The notes under the pieces: generated by a model
The model's database searches: none
Seen by the model: the letters and a program-made list of their open reading frames with translations, nothing else
What the model was told of the DNA's origin: nothing
Translations under genes and position numbers: made by a program
Part shown: in pieces, positions 1-11,438 of the stretch
Layout of the letters: each line of letters begins with the position of its first letter
Numbering within the stretch: the stretch's first letter is position 1
NCBI GenBank assembly: GCA_031772625.1
Contig: CM062805.1
Coordinates: forward strand, 519,606,683-519,670,682
DNA length: 64,000 bases
Source of the DNA: Pinus tabuliformis
Lineage: Eukaryota; Streptophyta; Pinopsida; Pinales; Pinaceae
Reading direction: 5' to 3'

Positions 1-640
1 CTATACCCAAAACTGAAAGGGAAGTGAGAGGTTTTCTAGGACATGTGGGCTAGTATAGGAGATTCGTTGAGAATTATCAAGGATAGGTACCCCCATTTTC
101 CAACTTTTGGCTAAAGATAGTGAGTTTTCTTGGTCTACAGCTTGCCAACAGTCGTTTGAGGCATGGAAGGAAAAGTTAGCTCAGGCACTAGTTTTGAGAT
201 GACCAAGCTGGTCCCTGCCATTCCATATTTCCTCTGATGCCTCATATACTTCTATTGGTGTAGCTTTTGGACAAAAAGAAGACAAACAATCTTATGCTAT
301 TTATTTCATTAGCAAAAACTTGTCACCTGTTGAACTCAATTATACTATTACTGGGAAATAGTTTTTAGCTATAATTTTTTCTATTAATAAATTCAGACAT
401 TATATTATAGGATATGAAGTTTTTGTACATACTGACCATTCTACTATAAGATATTTGATGAATAAACCATTAACTAGTAGTAGGGTAACTAGGTGGTTAC
501 TATTATTATAGGAATTTAACATTACTATTGTTGATAGACCATGGAAATCCAATGTAGTAGCAAATTATCTTTCAAGATTAAATAATCCTAGTGAAGCAAT
601 TCCTGTTGATGATGATTTTCTTGACGAACATCTTTTTGCT
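1..640 (+). pseudogene. RT thumb remnant and RNase H domain of Ty3/gypsy pol (degenerate)
   Basis: Conceptual translation across stops and frame changes gives a short RT end followed by an RNase H domain. Recognisable pieces are an SSDASYTSIGVAFGQ stretch near 230-275, in which the aspartate is the expected first catalytic residue, and the later VHTDHSTIRYLMNK motif near 425-475, typical of plant gypsy RNase H. In-frame stops are common, for example TAG at 358-360 and 511-513. It is directly followed in the same frame by the zinc-binding part of integrase, as in an intact polyprotein. In a live element this domain would degrade the RNA of RNA:DNA hybrids in the virus-like particle. Confidence 0.75.
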
Positions 641-1985
641 GTGTCAACAAAATCTCCGTGGTTTTCTAACATAGCTAACTATTTAGTCACTGGAAAATTA
701 CCACCTCACTTATCCACTCGTGAAAAGCGGAATATCATTCAGAGAATTGCTGCATATTCTTGGATCCAAGGGCACCTCTTTTACATCAGAGAAGATCTCA
801 TTATCCGTAGATGTGTAATAGAGGAAGAGGTGTTTGTTATCTTAAAATCTGCCCATGATGAACCTTGTGGAGTTCACTTCCCCGATAAGAAGACTGCATA
901 CAAAGTGTTACGAGTTGGCTATTTTTGGCCTTCCTTGTTCAAGGATGCCAAACAATATGTCAAGTGGTGTGATAGCTGTCAGTGAATTGGCCAGCTTAAT
1001 CAAACCAATGAAATTCCTTTATGCTTGGGTTATGATTGAGCCTTTTGAAAAATGGGTTATTGATTTTGTAGGACCAATAAATTCCTCATCATCAAATAAA
1101 AAACATATTTGGTTTGTACAGATTTTTTTACAAATTGGGTAGAAGCTAAAGATGTTCCTTTTGCTACTGAAAGAATGGTTGTTGATTTTCTTTTTGCTGA
1201 AACCTTTACTAGATTTGGTGTGCCTAGAGAAATTGTCTCTGACAATGGATCGCAGTTTATTTCTAATATGGTACAGGGTGTGATGGGGCAGTATAAAATA
1301 CGGCATAGAAGATCTACACCATATTACCTACAAGCCCATGGTCAGTTGGAGTCCACAAACAAGGTAATTGAGTCCATCCTCACAAAGACATTAAACATGT
1401 ATAGAAAGGATTGGGCTGACAAATTACCAGAAGCATTGTGGGCCTATAGAACCACTTGGATAAATAGCACAGGACACACACCATATGAGCTGATGTATGG
1501 GAAACAAGTCCTCTTACTGATAGAATTCCAAATCAATACTTTCAGGACTGCAGTCCAATTGGGGCTAGATCTCTCTGAAGCACACAAAAACTCCTTCTAT
1601 AATTAAACGAGTTAGATGAAATCTGAAGGGATGTTGTTCAGCATAACATCTTGGTTCAACAACAGAATAAGAAGTGGCATGACAAGTCCATTCAGAAAAA
1701 TCAGTTCCAACTAGGTGATTGGGTACTCCTTTACGATTCAAGATTCAAACATTTTAAAGGAAAATTCCATACACGCTAGATGGGACCCTATGAGGTGGTC
1801 AAAGTGTTTGAAAATGGAGCAGTAGAAATCAAAACTATTGATGAATGGAATTCTATGTTCCTGGTAAATGCGCATAGATTGAAGGTATATTTTCAGCCAC
1901 TTACTAAAGGAGATTTTATGAAGCAAGTCCAACAACCATTTGAAAAGGAGTTGGTAGGTGATAATACCGACCTGTTGAAGAATTG
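641..1985 (+). pseudogene. Ty3/gypsy integrase: zinc-binding, catalytic core and C-terminal domains
   Basis: The zinc-binding domain reads openly to 985, with histidine residues in a SAHDEPCGVHF stretch and a closing CDSC motif. A TGA at 983-985 (probably a CGA arginine before decay) and a nearby frameshift interrupt the link to the core. The core at about 1109-1606 keeps all three catalytic positions: aspartate in TDFFTNW, aspartate in SDNGSQF and glutamate in GQLESTNK. The C-terminal part continues through 1618-1985 with a GPYEVVKVFENGAVEIKT-like segment; a TAG sits just before it near 1778. No chromodomain is seen. The role would be insertion of element cDNA into chromosomes; this copy cannot encode it intact. 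Confidence 0.85.
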
Positions 1986-3371
1986 ATTCCTTCTTGTCCT
2001 TATTGAAAGAAATTAATGAAAGAAAAATAAAAAGAAAAAAATGACAAAAATAAAAATTATAAAAAAAGTAAAAATTCCTATAATTGTGAAAATCAGTTGA
2101 TTGACATGATTGCAGAAGCATCAACCTAAAAACCAACATGCTGGTAGAAAGATCAAAATTCTAATAAAAAGGGAATTATTACTTGATTTTTAGATATGCT
2201 GGCTGCCACCAAGAAGAAGCAAGTTCACGAACCCAAGCACTTACCCAAGTTTGGGGTAACTAACATGGACATTTTTATCCAAGTAAACGCTTACTTCCCG
2301 TTGCAGTTATTTTTTTCTTGCACCAGTGCGGGTAGATTTCAAGGTAAAAATATTGTCTTTCTTGTATTTTCCATTTCAAAAATTCCCACTAAGTTTCTTT
2401 TCTAAATTCCCCATGAATTACCTTCCTTTTCTTCCAAGAAACTACCCTTATCTGATTTCGTAGAATCCCTCTTTTCCCTTGATTTTTTTTCCCACATCCT
2501 ATTTTGTTTATCCCTCTTGGTGATATTGTTTCTGAAGTCCCTGCTATAATATTCCTTGTCATTCTAAAATTTTTACCCCCTCTACCACTTCTTTATTCCC
2601 TCATAAGTTGATTGCAGAATTTGATGCAGTCATTCAGAAGGCATGTCAACAAGCACCAAGGGATGGAAAATATTTGTTTCTTGTATAATGAGGAATTTTT
2701 TTTAAAAGAAAGTCCAGCTACAGAAGTATGTCCTATCATATTCTTGTTTGGTAAAATTCTTTGGTGCAAGCACAACAGTACAAGCAAGTCTGATGCAGAA
2801 ATTTAGTTGACTGTGAAAGGAATTTACATAGTCCTGAAATGGTTTATCAAAGATTTATGGGCCTATATTTTTTTTTGCACATGTGTTGATATGTTATCTC
2901 ATTCCATGTTGTAATTGATGCTTTGTTTCATTAATTACTAATCTACGAAAAATTCTTTAAAGTGCAAGATGTATAAGATTGAAATCTAATCTTTTTTTAG
3001 TAAATGTTGAAATATGTCTGATTGAATTATGATGCTGACTACAGAAGGGTACTACTGTCCGATAACCTGCACTCACCCTCCTTGCAATTATTTTGCATTA
3101 CCTGACCATCATTAACCTACCCGTAATCAGATCATTCTAGTCATTGCATTACTGCCACCTATACCGCCACTGCATCTAATCATCATGATTCACCTATAAC
3201 AAGATGACATGAATCTACAACCAATGTGGAGAGGATTATTCCATCATAGCCGAGTGAGTGGGTCTAAAAATACGGAGGGTGAGGAACCTCCAACATAAAA
3301 TTCTCGGTGAACGTTGGAGTTACCCTGAAATTATTTCAAGGGTGTGATCAGTGAAGTGGAGGAGGTTCAAA
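1986..3371 (+). other. Non-coding stretch between integrase and the 3' ORF
   Basis: No convincing coding sequence is visible. The stretch is AT-rich with pyrimidine-rich tracts. One of these (about 2307-2328) ends in a CAG that could act as a 3' splice site for a subgenomic mRNA of the downstream ORF, but I cannot test this. The final 150 bases become more GC-balanced just ahead of the ATG at 3372. Confidence 0.5.
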
Positions 3372-5177
3372 ATGGCACCTGTGAGGAGTGAACTTGAACA
3401 AACCGCCGAGTACAGGAACAATCTTGCACTATTGCAAGAATCGGGGTTCCTGCCATTCCTTCAAAAATTTGACGGGTTCGACATGGCCGTAGTGCTAGAA
3501 TTTGCAAGGACATTCAAAGAAGGCCGAGACAAGGTCGAGTCCTTAAAGTTTAAAATTATTGAAGAGTTCATTTCATAAGCCACAGGCCGACCACTTACAG
3601 GGGAGTGTTGGTTTAAAAAGGAGTGGTTGGCGATGAAGCATTGGCACTGGTTTGTGGTCGATAAGAAGATTAAGGTAGACTAGAAAAGATGACTTCCACA
3701 AACCGCCATGGTTAGGAAATGGCGATATTTATTGTTTATATTACAGAATTTTGTCACAGGAGAATGATGCTATACCCTAGCATTCTTATACCACCTTCGA
3801 TTGCTGTCACATCTCGAGGCAGGGAAACTGATTAATTTCCTTCACTTCTTTCTCAAGAGCCTTGAAAAGATGGCGAAAAATGTGTAGAGAGGAAGTGCAA
3901 GCCAGGTTGCAAAAAAACTCTGCCATCATGGATTCATTACAATGCTAGTCAAGAAGAAATTAGAGAAGAAGGGAATAACGTGTGAGGCATTTCTGAAAGA
4001 ATTCTGAGCAAGGGGTGTAGAAGAGCCTGCTAGCACAAGTGCAAGTAAGAAGAGAAAGGCGGAGACATTGTCTCCTAGCAAGTGGCAAAGTAAAGGCTCA
4101 CTAGTGCAAGAAGAGAAGAGGGCCATTGAAAACACTCCACCTGCAACAAAGAAAAGGAAAACTAGGACGTCAGTGAGGAGGAAAATTGTCAGCCAAGGAT
4201 CAAACCAATCGAGTTCTCCCATTGTAATTGACGAGTTGCACCAAGTCTCCCCCACAATTCATAATCTCTCGGTGCTCACAGACATACTGGCACACACTGT
4301 GGAGGATGAGGAGAATGTAGAAGATGACATTCCGTTGTCAACATTTATCAACAAGCTAGGGAGCAGAAAGACAACGTCAACACCGAACACTGACGAAGTC
4401 CAAGCAGAGGAGGATGAAGAGGAACAACATGAAGAGCCTCCTGACAATTTCAGCGAACTAGATGTGGAGACCCTCAATGATTTCGAGGAGCAGGGCACTG
4501 AATACCCTGATATTTTTGAAGAGCAGGGTACTGAAGACCCTGCGGTTTTTGAAGGTCAGGGCATTGAAGACCCTGCGATTTCTAAAGATTCGAACATTGA
4601 AGACCCTGTGGTTTTAAAAGGGAAAGATATTAAATACCTTGTGATGTTCAAAGGGCAGGGTGCTAAAGTCCCGACAATGGTAGAAGAACAGGGAACTGAA
4701 ACCCCTATTGATTTGGAAGGACAGGGCGTTGAATCCCCTGAGAAACTAGGAGAACAAGGTGTTAAGAGCCCAAAGAAATTAGGTGCATAGGGTACTGAAA
4801 CCCCTGGCACAGAGATTGGTGAGGGCATCCAAACCCTCAATGACAACAAAACCCCGAGCATAGAAACCCCCGACAACGTCATAAGGGAGACTTTTGATAG
4901 CCTTGACCTTGATGATAAATTCATGGCAGAAAAGGCGTTCACACCCAAAGACCTTAGCATGACATCGTCCACTCTCTTCCTCAATAACAAAATAGTGGAC
5001 CTGGAACAACAAGTCCATAACCTAGAAGCTTTGAACCAGGTCATGAAAGAGCAGAGTTGGAAGAAACAGAGTGAGGTGGAGTTACTGGTAGAAGTAAAAA
5101 GGCAGAAGCAGCGGGTAAAGGTATGGAAAAACTGGGCTTCCAGATGCTATAGACGCCTGAAGAAGGTGACTAAGTAG
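3372..5177 (+). pseudogene. Extra 3' ORF of the gypsy element (domain, tandem repeats, coiled coil), broken
   Basis: The start chosen is the ATG at 3372. The first 69 codons encode a globular-looking segment with a LPFLQKFDGFDMAVVLEFAR stretch, ending at TAA 3576-3578; recognisable coding continues past this stop with frame changes. The middle part (about 4068-4480) is rich in K, R, E and S, with a nuclear-localisation-like KKRKTRTSVRRK segment and an acidic stretch. It is followed by tandem 11-residue repeats and, after a TAG at 4788-4790, a C-terminal part rich in heptad-like leucines (about 4923-5177) that should form a coiled coil and ends in a very basic tail. I do not recognise a named family. 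The location, after integrase and before the PPT, matches the additional ORF of some Tat/Athila-type elements. Confidence 0.6.
4488..4817 (+). repeat. 33-bp in-frame tandem repeat encoding about ten 11-residue units
   Basis: Units follow the pattern E-Q-G-x-E-x-P-x-x-x-E/K/G. Examples are EQGTEYPDIFE, EQGTEDPAVFE, GQGIEDPAISK and GQGVESPEKLG. Nine units run in one frame from 4488 to 4784. A tenth, decayed unit follows a TAG at 4788-4790 that sits where other units have a CAG glutamine, so a single C-to-T change explains the stop. Confidence 0.85.
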
Positions 5178-5310
5178 TTGCAAAAAGCCCGAGACAAGAA
5201 GCCAAGGATATTAAAGACATGAATAAACATTCAAGTGTAGAACTAAAGAGCTGGCCATTCATTTTTGAAGGTTTTTTGAAGAGGTAAAATGTTGTGTGAG
5301 GACACACAAC

Positions 5311-5328
5311 AAATAAGGGATGGGAGGA
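5311..5328 (+). other. Polypurine tract of the gypsy element
   Basis: aaataagggatgggagga immediately precedes the TG of the 3' LTR, the expected place for plus-strand DNA priming. Confidence 0.8.
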
Positions 5329-6598
5329 TGTTGGTATCCTAAATTGCCCTATTTTATATCCCATTTCCATCAATATCAACCTCTATTTTGTCTTAATAAA
5401 AGACCCTTCTTTCTTGAACTAGTACAAGATGGTTACGCTTTCCCTGCACATGCTCATATTTTATATTAAGATTTATTACATCACTTTATTAATATTTTTA
5501 TATAGATTTCGTGCCTATTTACATATTTCTTGTAACTCATATTGATTTCCTAGAGTAGCCATGGAACTTAGTATTAATGATGAATGAGTTGACTAGTGCA
5601 GGTAGATTCCTGCACCACAACTATCTGAGATTTCCGAGAAGTTATCTTCCACAAGGATGGATCTCAATCTTCGACTCTGTGTCTAACGACTGATGAATTC
5701 AAGTAGGATAATAGGTGGTGCACATTTAGGGATTTTTCTCTAAAGTTAGGTTACGATCAAGCATATTTATAACCACTGGCCAAAGTTGTAATTTCGGTTT
5801 TCTAAGCCTGTTCAGCCAAGAGACCTGAACTACAATTATATGTAATTAGTGTAAATGGCCTGGAGACAAAAGGATATATATGATGTAGATCATAGATAGG
5901 AAGCTAGCGAACCATTGACTACATTTTTGTTTATGTAATCTGTTTATCACCTCGCTCTGGGGCTGGACTGCTCTGTAATTCAATTTCCAAATCAAGTAAT
6001 ACAAGGAACCGTTATGATTTGCATGCGCAACATTTAAATTCATCTTTGATGTATTTTTGAAGTGTTGATCGCTTTCGTTCCTTAGAAGGGGAACGAGGTG
6101 GTTGGCTAGGGCCCAACCAACCCAGCTTGTTTACCTTTCTCGCTTTCGTTATTCAGAAAGACAGTGTGGTTATTTCTTTTGCAGTTGTGTGATGTAATAG
6201 TTTAATCGTTAATCTTTAAGTTCTGAATTAAAATATCTTCTGTTGCCTATGTGTGAAACGGATCCATGGTTTGAAGAGTAGTTGTTCTTGTTTTAATTAT
6301 GAAATATCTTTCTTTCATTTCCTTTACTCTTGTTTTTTGTTGTAATTCACTTTCAAATGGATTGTGCAAGGAACTCCTTCCTGCACCAGTGCAAGCTATT
6401 ACTTGCACCCTAGTTTAGTCATTCGTTGAAGCAAACATTTAATCACTTACTTGCATTTTACTTTAAGTTATTTCACAAGAAATGAGCCATTAATTGTGTA
6501 ACTATTTTTGGTATTAAAATTTCATCTCTAAAAGATCTGGAAGCAGTTACCACATTATACTTGCAAAGAATATCATCATTGTGGGAAAAGTACCAACA
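5329..6598 (+). repeat. 3' LTR (1270 bp)
   Basis: It starts TGTTGGTA directly after the polypurine tract and ends TACCAACA, giving a perfect 8-bp terminal inverted repeat with the canonical TG...CA. No partner LTR is in the window, so the boundaries rest on the PPT and the inverted termini. Confidence 0.75.
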
Positions 6599-7160
6599 TT
6601 GATTAACACATGCAAAGTACTTAAGCTACTATTCAATTCTTTTAAAGCGCTTTTATTTCATGAAGTTTATTTCCTCTGCAATGTTCAATGAGTTGAAGCA
6701 TTTCCTTTTTAATAGATAGTTTACTTCAAAATTTCGTTTACAATTACAACTATTTTCCATCACATCTTTCATCTTTCAAAAGTAATTTTGGAACTGAGTA
6801 AAGGGAACTCTGTTTCGGTGTAAGAGAAAGTATCTTGACACAGAAACAGTGTGCTCTAAGGCTTGAAGCTTAGAGCACCTTCACTCAGAGATAAGTCTTC
6901 AGTAAGGAAGGTCAAATATACTCTTACACAGAAATATTGTACCTGCACTAGTGAAAGCAGATCGCAACAGTGCACAGGTTGTTTGTGTGAGATGAAGATC
7001 AGATGGAAGATAAGATTCTACAAGGGCCCACTTTTCAAACTATTTACAATCCATTTGAAGATGAACAAAGCATTTCATTCCAGCATTTAAGATTGTTTCC
7101 ATCGTGTGGGATTTCTTTACTTGATTTACTTGCAAATTGTCTTTTCCATTCCAGCACTAG
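6599..7160. other. Non-coding DNA between two elements; perfect hairpin at 6851-6878
   Basis: No gene is seen. At 6851-6878 there is a perfect 10-bp inverted repeat (gtgctctaag / cttagagcac) around an 8-base loop, without a following T-run. Confidence 0.5.
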
Positions 7161-7165
7161 AGTTG

Positions 7166-7467
7166 TGTTATGAAACCAGCTCACAAAAATATAGAAAAGA
7201 TAGATCAACACCTTAGAAATAATCCTCTTCGAGGGGGAAACCTCCTTTACATTACACAAATGAAATGATAAGACCTCGTTTCTATATATAGGAGTCTAAG
7301 GGGTCGTAATATAATCAGAGTCAACATAAAAATAATAAAGTAAGGGCACAATAATAACAATAGTAGGCTTATAATAACAATATGGCGACTACATGGGTAC
7401 AACAATATAATAAGGGGGTTGTAATAATAACAATAAGGGGTTACACTAGTAGTATAGGGGCCTAACA
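7166..7467 (-). repeat. Element A 3' LTR
   Basis: Plus strand reads TGTTATGAAACC...CCTAACA. It aligns over most of its length with 10050-10381 and, inverted, with the LTRs of element B. It is 302 bp and lacks short internal segments present in the 332-bp copies. Confidence 0.9.
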
Positions 7468-7479
7468 TGCCCCTCTCCT

Positions 7480-8146
7480 TCAAAAACTATTGTCCTCAAT
7501 ACTTGAGTAGTTCTTGATGCTTCTGTATAAAATTCTTGTCCTCCCATGTGGAATATTCAGTGGGTAAGTTCTTCCACTTGATGAGATATTCTAAAATTGA
7601 TCGATTTCGTCGCTGTCAGGTTCTTGTTTCTATGACTGCTCCATGTTCCAATATGATTTTTCCTTTCTCTTCAATTTTTGGCAGTATTGTTTGAATTGGG
7701 ATATTCTGCAACTTTTGAATGAGTGGCCACACTCCTTTTTCATTCTTACATTCATCCCTTGCTTTTTTTATCCAATCTGGTTGGATAATAGAAATAGCAC
7801 AAAATAGTGCTTCCACATCCTCATCGTTTCTTGACAGTGCATTTGCAACAAAAAATTTCTTCCCTTTTCTGTAGATGATGTCAAAGTCATAATCCAACAT
7901 ATTTGTGACCCATTTTTTCTATTCTTCTAAAGATAATATTCGTTCTAAAATGTATTTAAGACTATCATGATCCCTTTTTACCTTGAAGTGTCTTCCCATT
8001 GGGTAAGGTCACCATTTCTTAAGTGCATGTAGTATTGCCAACATTTCCTTCTCATAAATAACTTGCTTGAGATGAAGCCGTAAAAATACCCAATCACTTA
8101 CATCAAAACTTTTTTCACTGCGATGTTGATATACATGTTATTTCAT
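7480..8146 (-). pseudogene. Element A: integrase-tail / RNase H / chromodomain fusion (decayed)
   Basis: Read on the minus strand, the segment begins with an integrase C-terminal motif SDWVFLRLHLKQ (about 8100). It runs directly into the RNase H motif YEKEMLAILHALKKW and later a LDYDFDIIYRKGK stretch with a decayed ALSRNDED motif (the usual ADALSR). It then passes through VWPLIQKLQ into a chromodomain with LEYLIKWKNLP and STWEDKNFIQKH features (about 7590-7490). In a canonical element RNase H lies upstream of integrase, so the order is inverted. Stops include TAG near 7930 and TGA near 7614. The same joints are found in element B at 15362-16025. Confidence 0.8.
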
Positions 8147-8194
8147 TCAATTCTGCACCAAAGTGGCATTATCCTTTAAAAGTTGGAGAACTTG

Positions 8195-8563
8195 TTGTTG
8201 ATGCTCGATGTGATATTTCACTGCTTGAACCTTTTTCTTCTTGATATGTCCTTTTATCTTGAGAATTTGAGGAGTGGTAATTTCTTCCAATGCTTTACAA
8301 GATATGGTCGAATTCATTTCTTGATGCTCGATGTGATCTTTCACTTCTTGAATATTTTTCTTCTTGATATGTTTGTCTATCTTGATAGTTTGAGGAGTGG
8401 TAATTCCAGCCAATGCATTACAAGATATGGTTGGATTCATTTCTTCTTTCTCGATGTGATATTTCACTTCTTGAACCTTTTTATTCTTGATATGTCCTTC
8501 TACCTTAAGAGTTTGAGGAGTGGTAATTCTTGCCAATGCTTTACAAGATATGGTCGGATTCAT
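8195..8563 (-). repeat. Element A: three 123-bp in-frame repeats (41 residues each)
   Basis: Units are 8563-8441, 8440-8318 and 8317-8195. Each begins MNPTISC or MNSTISC, continues with ITTPQ and GHIK-type residues (the stretch that normally opens the protease domain), then switches to VKDHIE-type residues that normally belong near the integrase C-terminus. The frame is open through all three. Unit ends (HIEKE, HIEHQE, HIEHQQ) occur in the same order in element B. Confidence 0.9.
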
Positions 8564-8587
8564 TTCTTCTTTCTCTAGGGTTGGGTC

Positions 8588-9300
8588 CTAGAGTATATCC
8601 TCTTCTTTTAATGTTTCTTGATCCTTTTCTTCCTCCTCTTCATACTCTATGTAAAATAATTTCTTCTCAACACACTTATGACCTTTAGTGCATTTGCTAT
8701 CGCAATTGTAACAAAGCCTTTTTTCTCTTTTTTCTTCCAATTGTCGTCGTGTAAACCTTGTAGGTTGTGGAAGGCTAGGAGAAGAAACACTTCCATAATT
8801 ATAGTCGTGAGTGGTGGGATTCCTTGTTTCCATAATTTCACTTTCAATTTTTCTTGCCCACTTGAATGCCTTCTCTAATGAATCAGTTTCCCAAAGACAA
8901 ACCTCATGTTGAATGTTATCCTTTAACGTACCTATGAAGGCATCAATCCTTTGGTTCTCTAGAATATCATTTACCCTTATATTCAATTTTTGAAAGTCAT
9001 CAATGTGCTCTTCCATTGAACACTTTTGTTTGAGATTTATCAATTGGCTAAAGAAGGTGTTTCTCTTTGTATCCTCATAATGTGCTATCATTTCCTCCAT
9101 GAAAATTGACCACGTAACAAGTGGTTTACGAGAAAAAAGCCCTTTATACCATAAAAATTGATCCGGTTCTAAATATGGAGATGCAATACATACCTTTGTA
9201 ATAGTTGCACCTCATGTAGATCAAAATATTGCTCCATCTGTAGTATCTAATTTACCGGATCCTTGCCATCAACTTCCTCATATCGCCTTTTCTTGATTTT
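8588..9300 (-). pseudogene. Element A gag with CCHC zinc knuckle (decayed)
   Basis: From the ATG at 9100 the frame is open for 170 codons; similar residues extend upstream to about 9300 past a TAG that probably replaced a tryptophan codon. The part seen includes the EEMIAHYEDTK region, a capsid-type segment with FIGTLKDNIQHEVCLWE, and a knuckle CYNCDSKCTKGHKC, followed by a run of glutamates. Gag would form the particle that packages element RNA. A TAG at 8588-8590 separates it from the repeated unit downstream. Confidence 0.8.
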
Positions 9301-10049
9301 AGTAGCTCGATCTTGAAATGACTATAACTTTGCAATTTCAGCTCTTCCAGTTCTGAAATTGCAACCTACAGTAGCCCTCTGTGTCCTCTTTCTAATGCCA
9401 CCAATCTGATCAAAATTGGATTCTCCAAGAAAGTGTTATGCACACTCTCCCAAGCTGACCTGATTATCTACCTTTTCAGAATAGCGAACTTGTATGAAGT
9501 TCCACGTGTCACTGTTTTCACCTCTGGTTTTGAAAATACACACAAGAAACTACACTCTGTCCTCCTTTTGTAACTCCTTATGAAATTGCAATCTGATGCT
9601 CAGAGAGACAGTTATGATGATCTTCCCAAGGTTACCTATTTGGAAGGTAATTTGGGGGCTGCAAAAACCCTAACTTCCTCAGACTATATCTCTGAAACTA
9701 TAGTGAGATAGGATCTAAAATTCGAAGCCGAGGTTTAGAAGGATTTCTTCTCAAATGGGTTTTTGTTTTAGATTTTTCAAATTTGTAGCGAAAGAGTTAT
9801 AGTGAAAATCCCACGATGACCTATTTTAGTTGAAATTCTGGAGCTTGCAAAAACCCTAACTTCCTCAGATCATATATCCAAAAATATAGTGAGAAAATAT
9901 CTGAAAATCGAACTCGAGATTCAACGTGAGTTCATCTCAAATGGGTTTTTTTCGCTTCTGAAACATCGTAGAAAAAACGTTATAGTGAAAATTCCACGAT
10001 GACCTATTTGTAGCAGGAAAACCCTAGAATCCAAAGCTCTGATACAAAA
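9301..10049 (-). other. Element A untranslated leader
   Basis: It lies between primer site and gag. No ORF is seen. It contains related segments reading, on the minus strand, as leader sequence shared with element B (13455-14226), including recurring aaaccctaacttcctcaga-like stretches. Confidence 0.6.
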
Positions 10050-10381
10050 TGTTATGAATCCATCTCACAAAAAGATAGAAAATATAGACCAATGCCTTAG
10101 AAATAAGCCTCTTCGAGGGGCAAACTCCTTTACATTACACAAATGAACAATTCATGGATGATACAAATGACAAGACCTCCTTTCTATGTATAGGAGTCTA
10201 AGGGGTCATAATATAATTAGAGCCGATATAACAATAATAATGTAAGGGCAAAATAATAACAATAGTGGGCTTCTATGGGGCACAATAATAACAATATGGT
10301 GACTACATTGGTAGAAAAATATAATAAGGGGGTTGTACTAATAACAATATGGGGTTACACTAGTAGTATAGGGGCTTAACA
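10050..10381 (-). repeat. Element A 5' LTR (332 bp)
   Basis: It begins tgttatgaatcc and ends cttaaca on the plus strand. It is the longer version of the family LTR and is flanked outside by the agttg target duplication. Confidence 0.9.
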
Positions 10382-11314
10382 AGTTGCCTTGGTGTTAATT
10401 GCCTTTTCAATCACTTTCTATCTGATTCTGCAAAGAATTTCCTTTAAGAAGTAGGATTAGAAATTAGAAAAGTTCATACCATTTTTGGAATTACCTGTGC
10501 TTCGTCTCTAAGTTTACGAAACCCCCGGGTTGATAATTAAGTGTTGAGGAGTTTGCTCCAGTGCAATTCCTCCACCCAACACTCCATAAACCCCTTTCTT
10601 CATTAGAAAGATATCCTAACTAAGGTAGCTATTCAAATTAAAAAAACCTAAAGTTTTATTATATAAGGATACATGTATTGTACAAAACTGGAAACAAAGG
10701 TGTATTCAATATACCTTTTTCTAGCCAAAATTGTCTTAATACTAACGAGAGGATAAATAAATGTCTCTATTGACTCTTATTCATATTCCACTTAGATGGG
10801 TAATTTTCCCATAATTGATTGCTAATTATGGGGATATACGAAAAAATATTTTTAGTATTGACCATTGGTAATGGTCACACTTCCTACTCCACATCTAATG
10901 TGTATTAATTAATTATTTCCAACCATGGTATTTCCTAGGACAAGAGGGTACCCATTCATTTTATATGTGGGTTCTAAGACAATGAAATCAACAGTATATT
11001 TATAGGAATCAAAAGATATTTACACATACTCCAATACTCCCTTAATATTCATTATTGATCTATATACAAATAAGACTATAGTGGATTTATCTTTCATCAA
11101 TCGTGAGAGTCATAATCTAACCATGGTATTCTTGGTCAAGATATAATGGATTCCCCTATGTTTATCAGTGCATTATAGACCATAATTTGTATGATCTATA
11201 CATTTACTACATTGTTCCTAGATCCAAATACCTTGGGATAAAAAACTTGCCAAGCGTATGGTTTGCAATTTTTCCTATTATGTTGACTACATGGGAGTTT
11301 CTCTTCATCCTTTC

Positions 11315-11438
11315 ATACCTCTTTAGGCATTCTTCCTTGATGAACTACTTATAAATGGAAATATCCTTGATTTCCCATACCTCTTTAGGCATTCTTCCTT
11401 GATGAACTACTTATAAATGGAAATATCCTTGATTTCCC
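11315..11438. repeat. 62-bp direct tandem duplication, two copies
   Basis: 11315-11376 is repeated base for base at 11377-11438, starting atacctctttaggcattc. There is no sequence between the copies, which suggests recent slippage or local duplication. Confidence 0.9.

Larger units (their letters stand above)
1..6598 (+). mobile_element. Ty3/gypsy (Tat/Athila-like) LTR retrotransposon, 5' part outside window
   Basis: The piece visible here runs in the order RT end, RNase H, integrase, long non-coding stretch, extra 3' ORF, polypurine tract and 3' LTR. The order RNase H before integrase is that of Ty3/gypsy elements. The position of an additional ORF between integrase and the 3' LTR, and the style of the integrase, suggest the Tat/Athila branch; that placement is inference. 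The 5' LTR, gag, protease and most of RT lie left of the window. Several stops and at least one frameshift show it is dead. The five bases following the LTR are ttgat, which would be the target-site duplication, but the partner is outside the window. Confidence 0.85.
7166..10381 (-). mobile_element. Element A: non-autonomous chromodomain Ty3/gypsy element with shuffled coding region
   Basis: A 3.2-kb minus-strand LTR element bounded by a perfect 5-bp target duplication agttg (7161-7165 and 10382-10386). LTRs are 10050-10381 (5') and 7166-7467 (3'). The primer site next to the 5' LTR (plus-strand gctctgatacaa, 10036-10047) is close to the complement of initiator tRNA-Met. The tract next to the 3' LTR (7468-7482) is purine-rich on the coding strand. 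Coding order is gag, three copies of a protease-start/integrase-tail unit, integrase tail, RNase H fragment, chromodomain. RT, the protease active site and the integrase core are absent. Element B shares the same joints, so this arrangement was inherited rather than formed by decay here. Confidence 0.9.

Noticed and set aside
7247..7483. Minus-strand frame within the LTR of element A
   Set aside because: It is LTR sequence with simple repeats of ttattatt type; no protein features.
8183..8578. Plus-strand 131-codon frame with repeated FLDVIFHFLN segments (and its mirror at 14900-15319)
   Set aside because: Antisense reading of the tripled unit; the sense strand matches known gypsy protein sequence.
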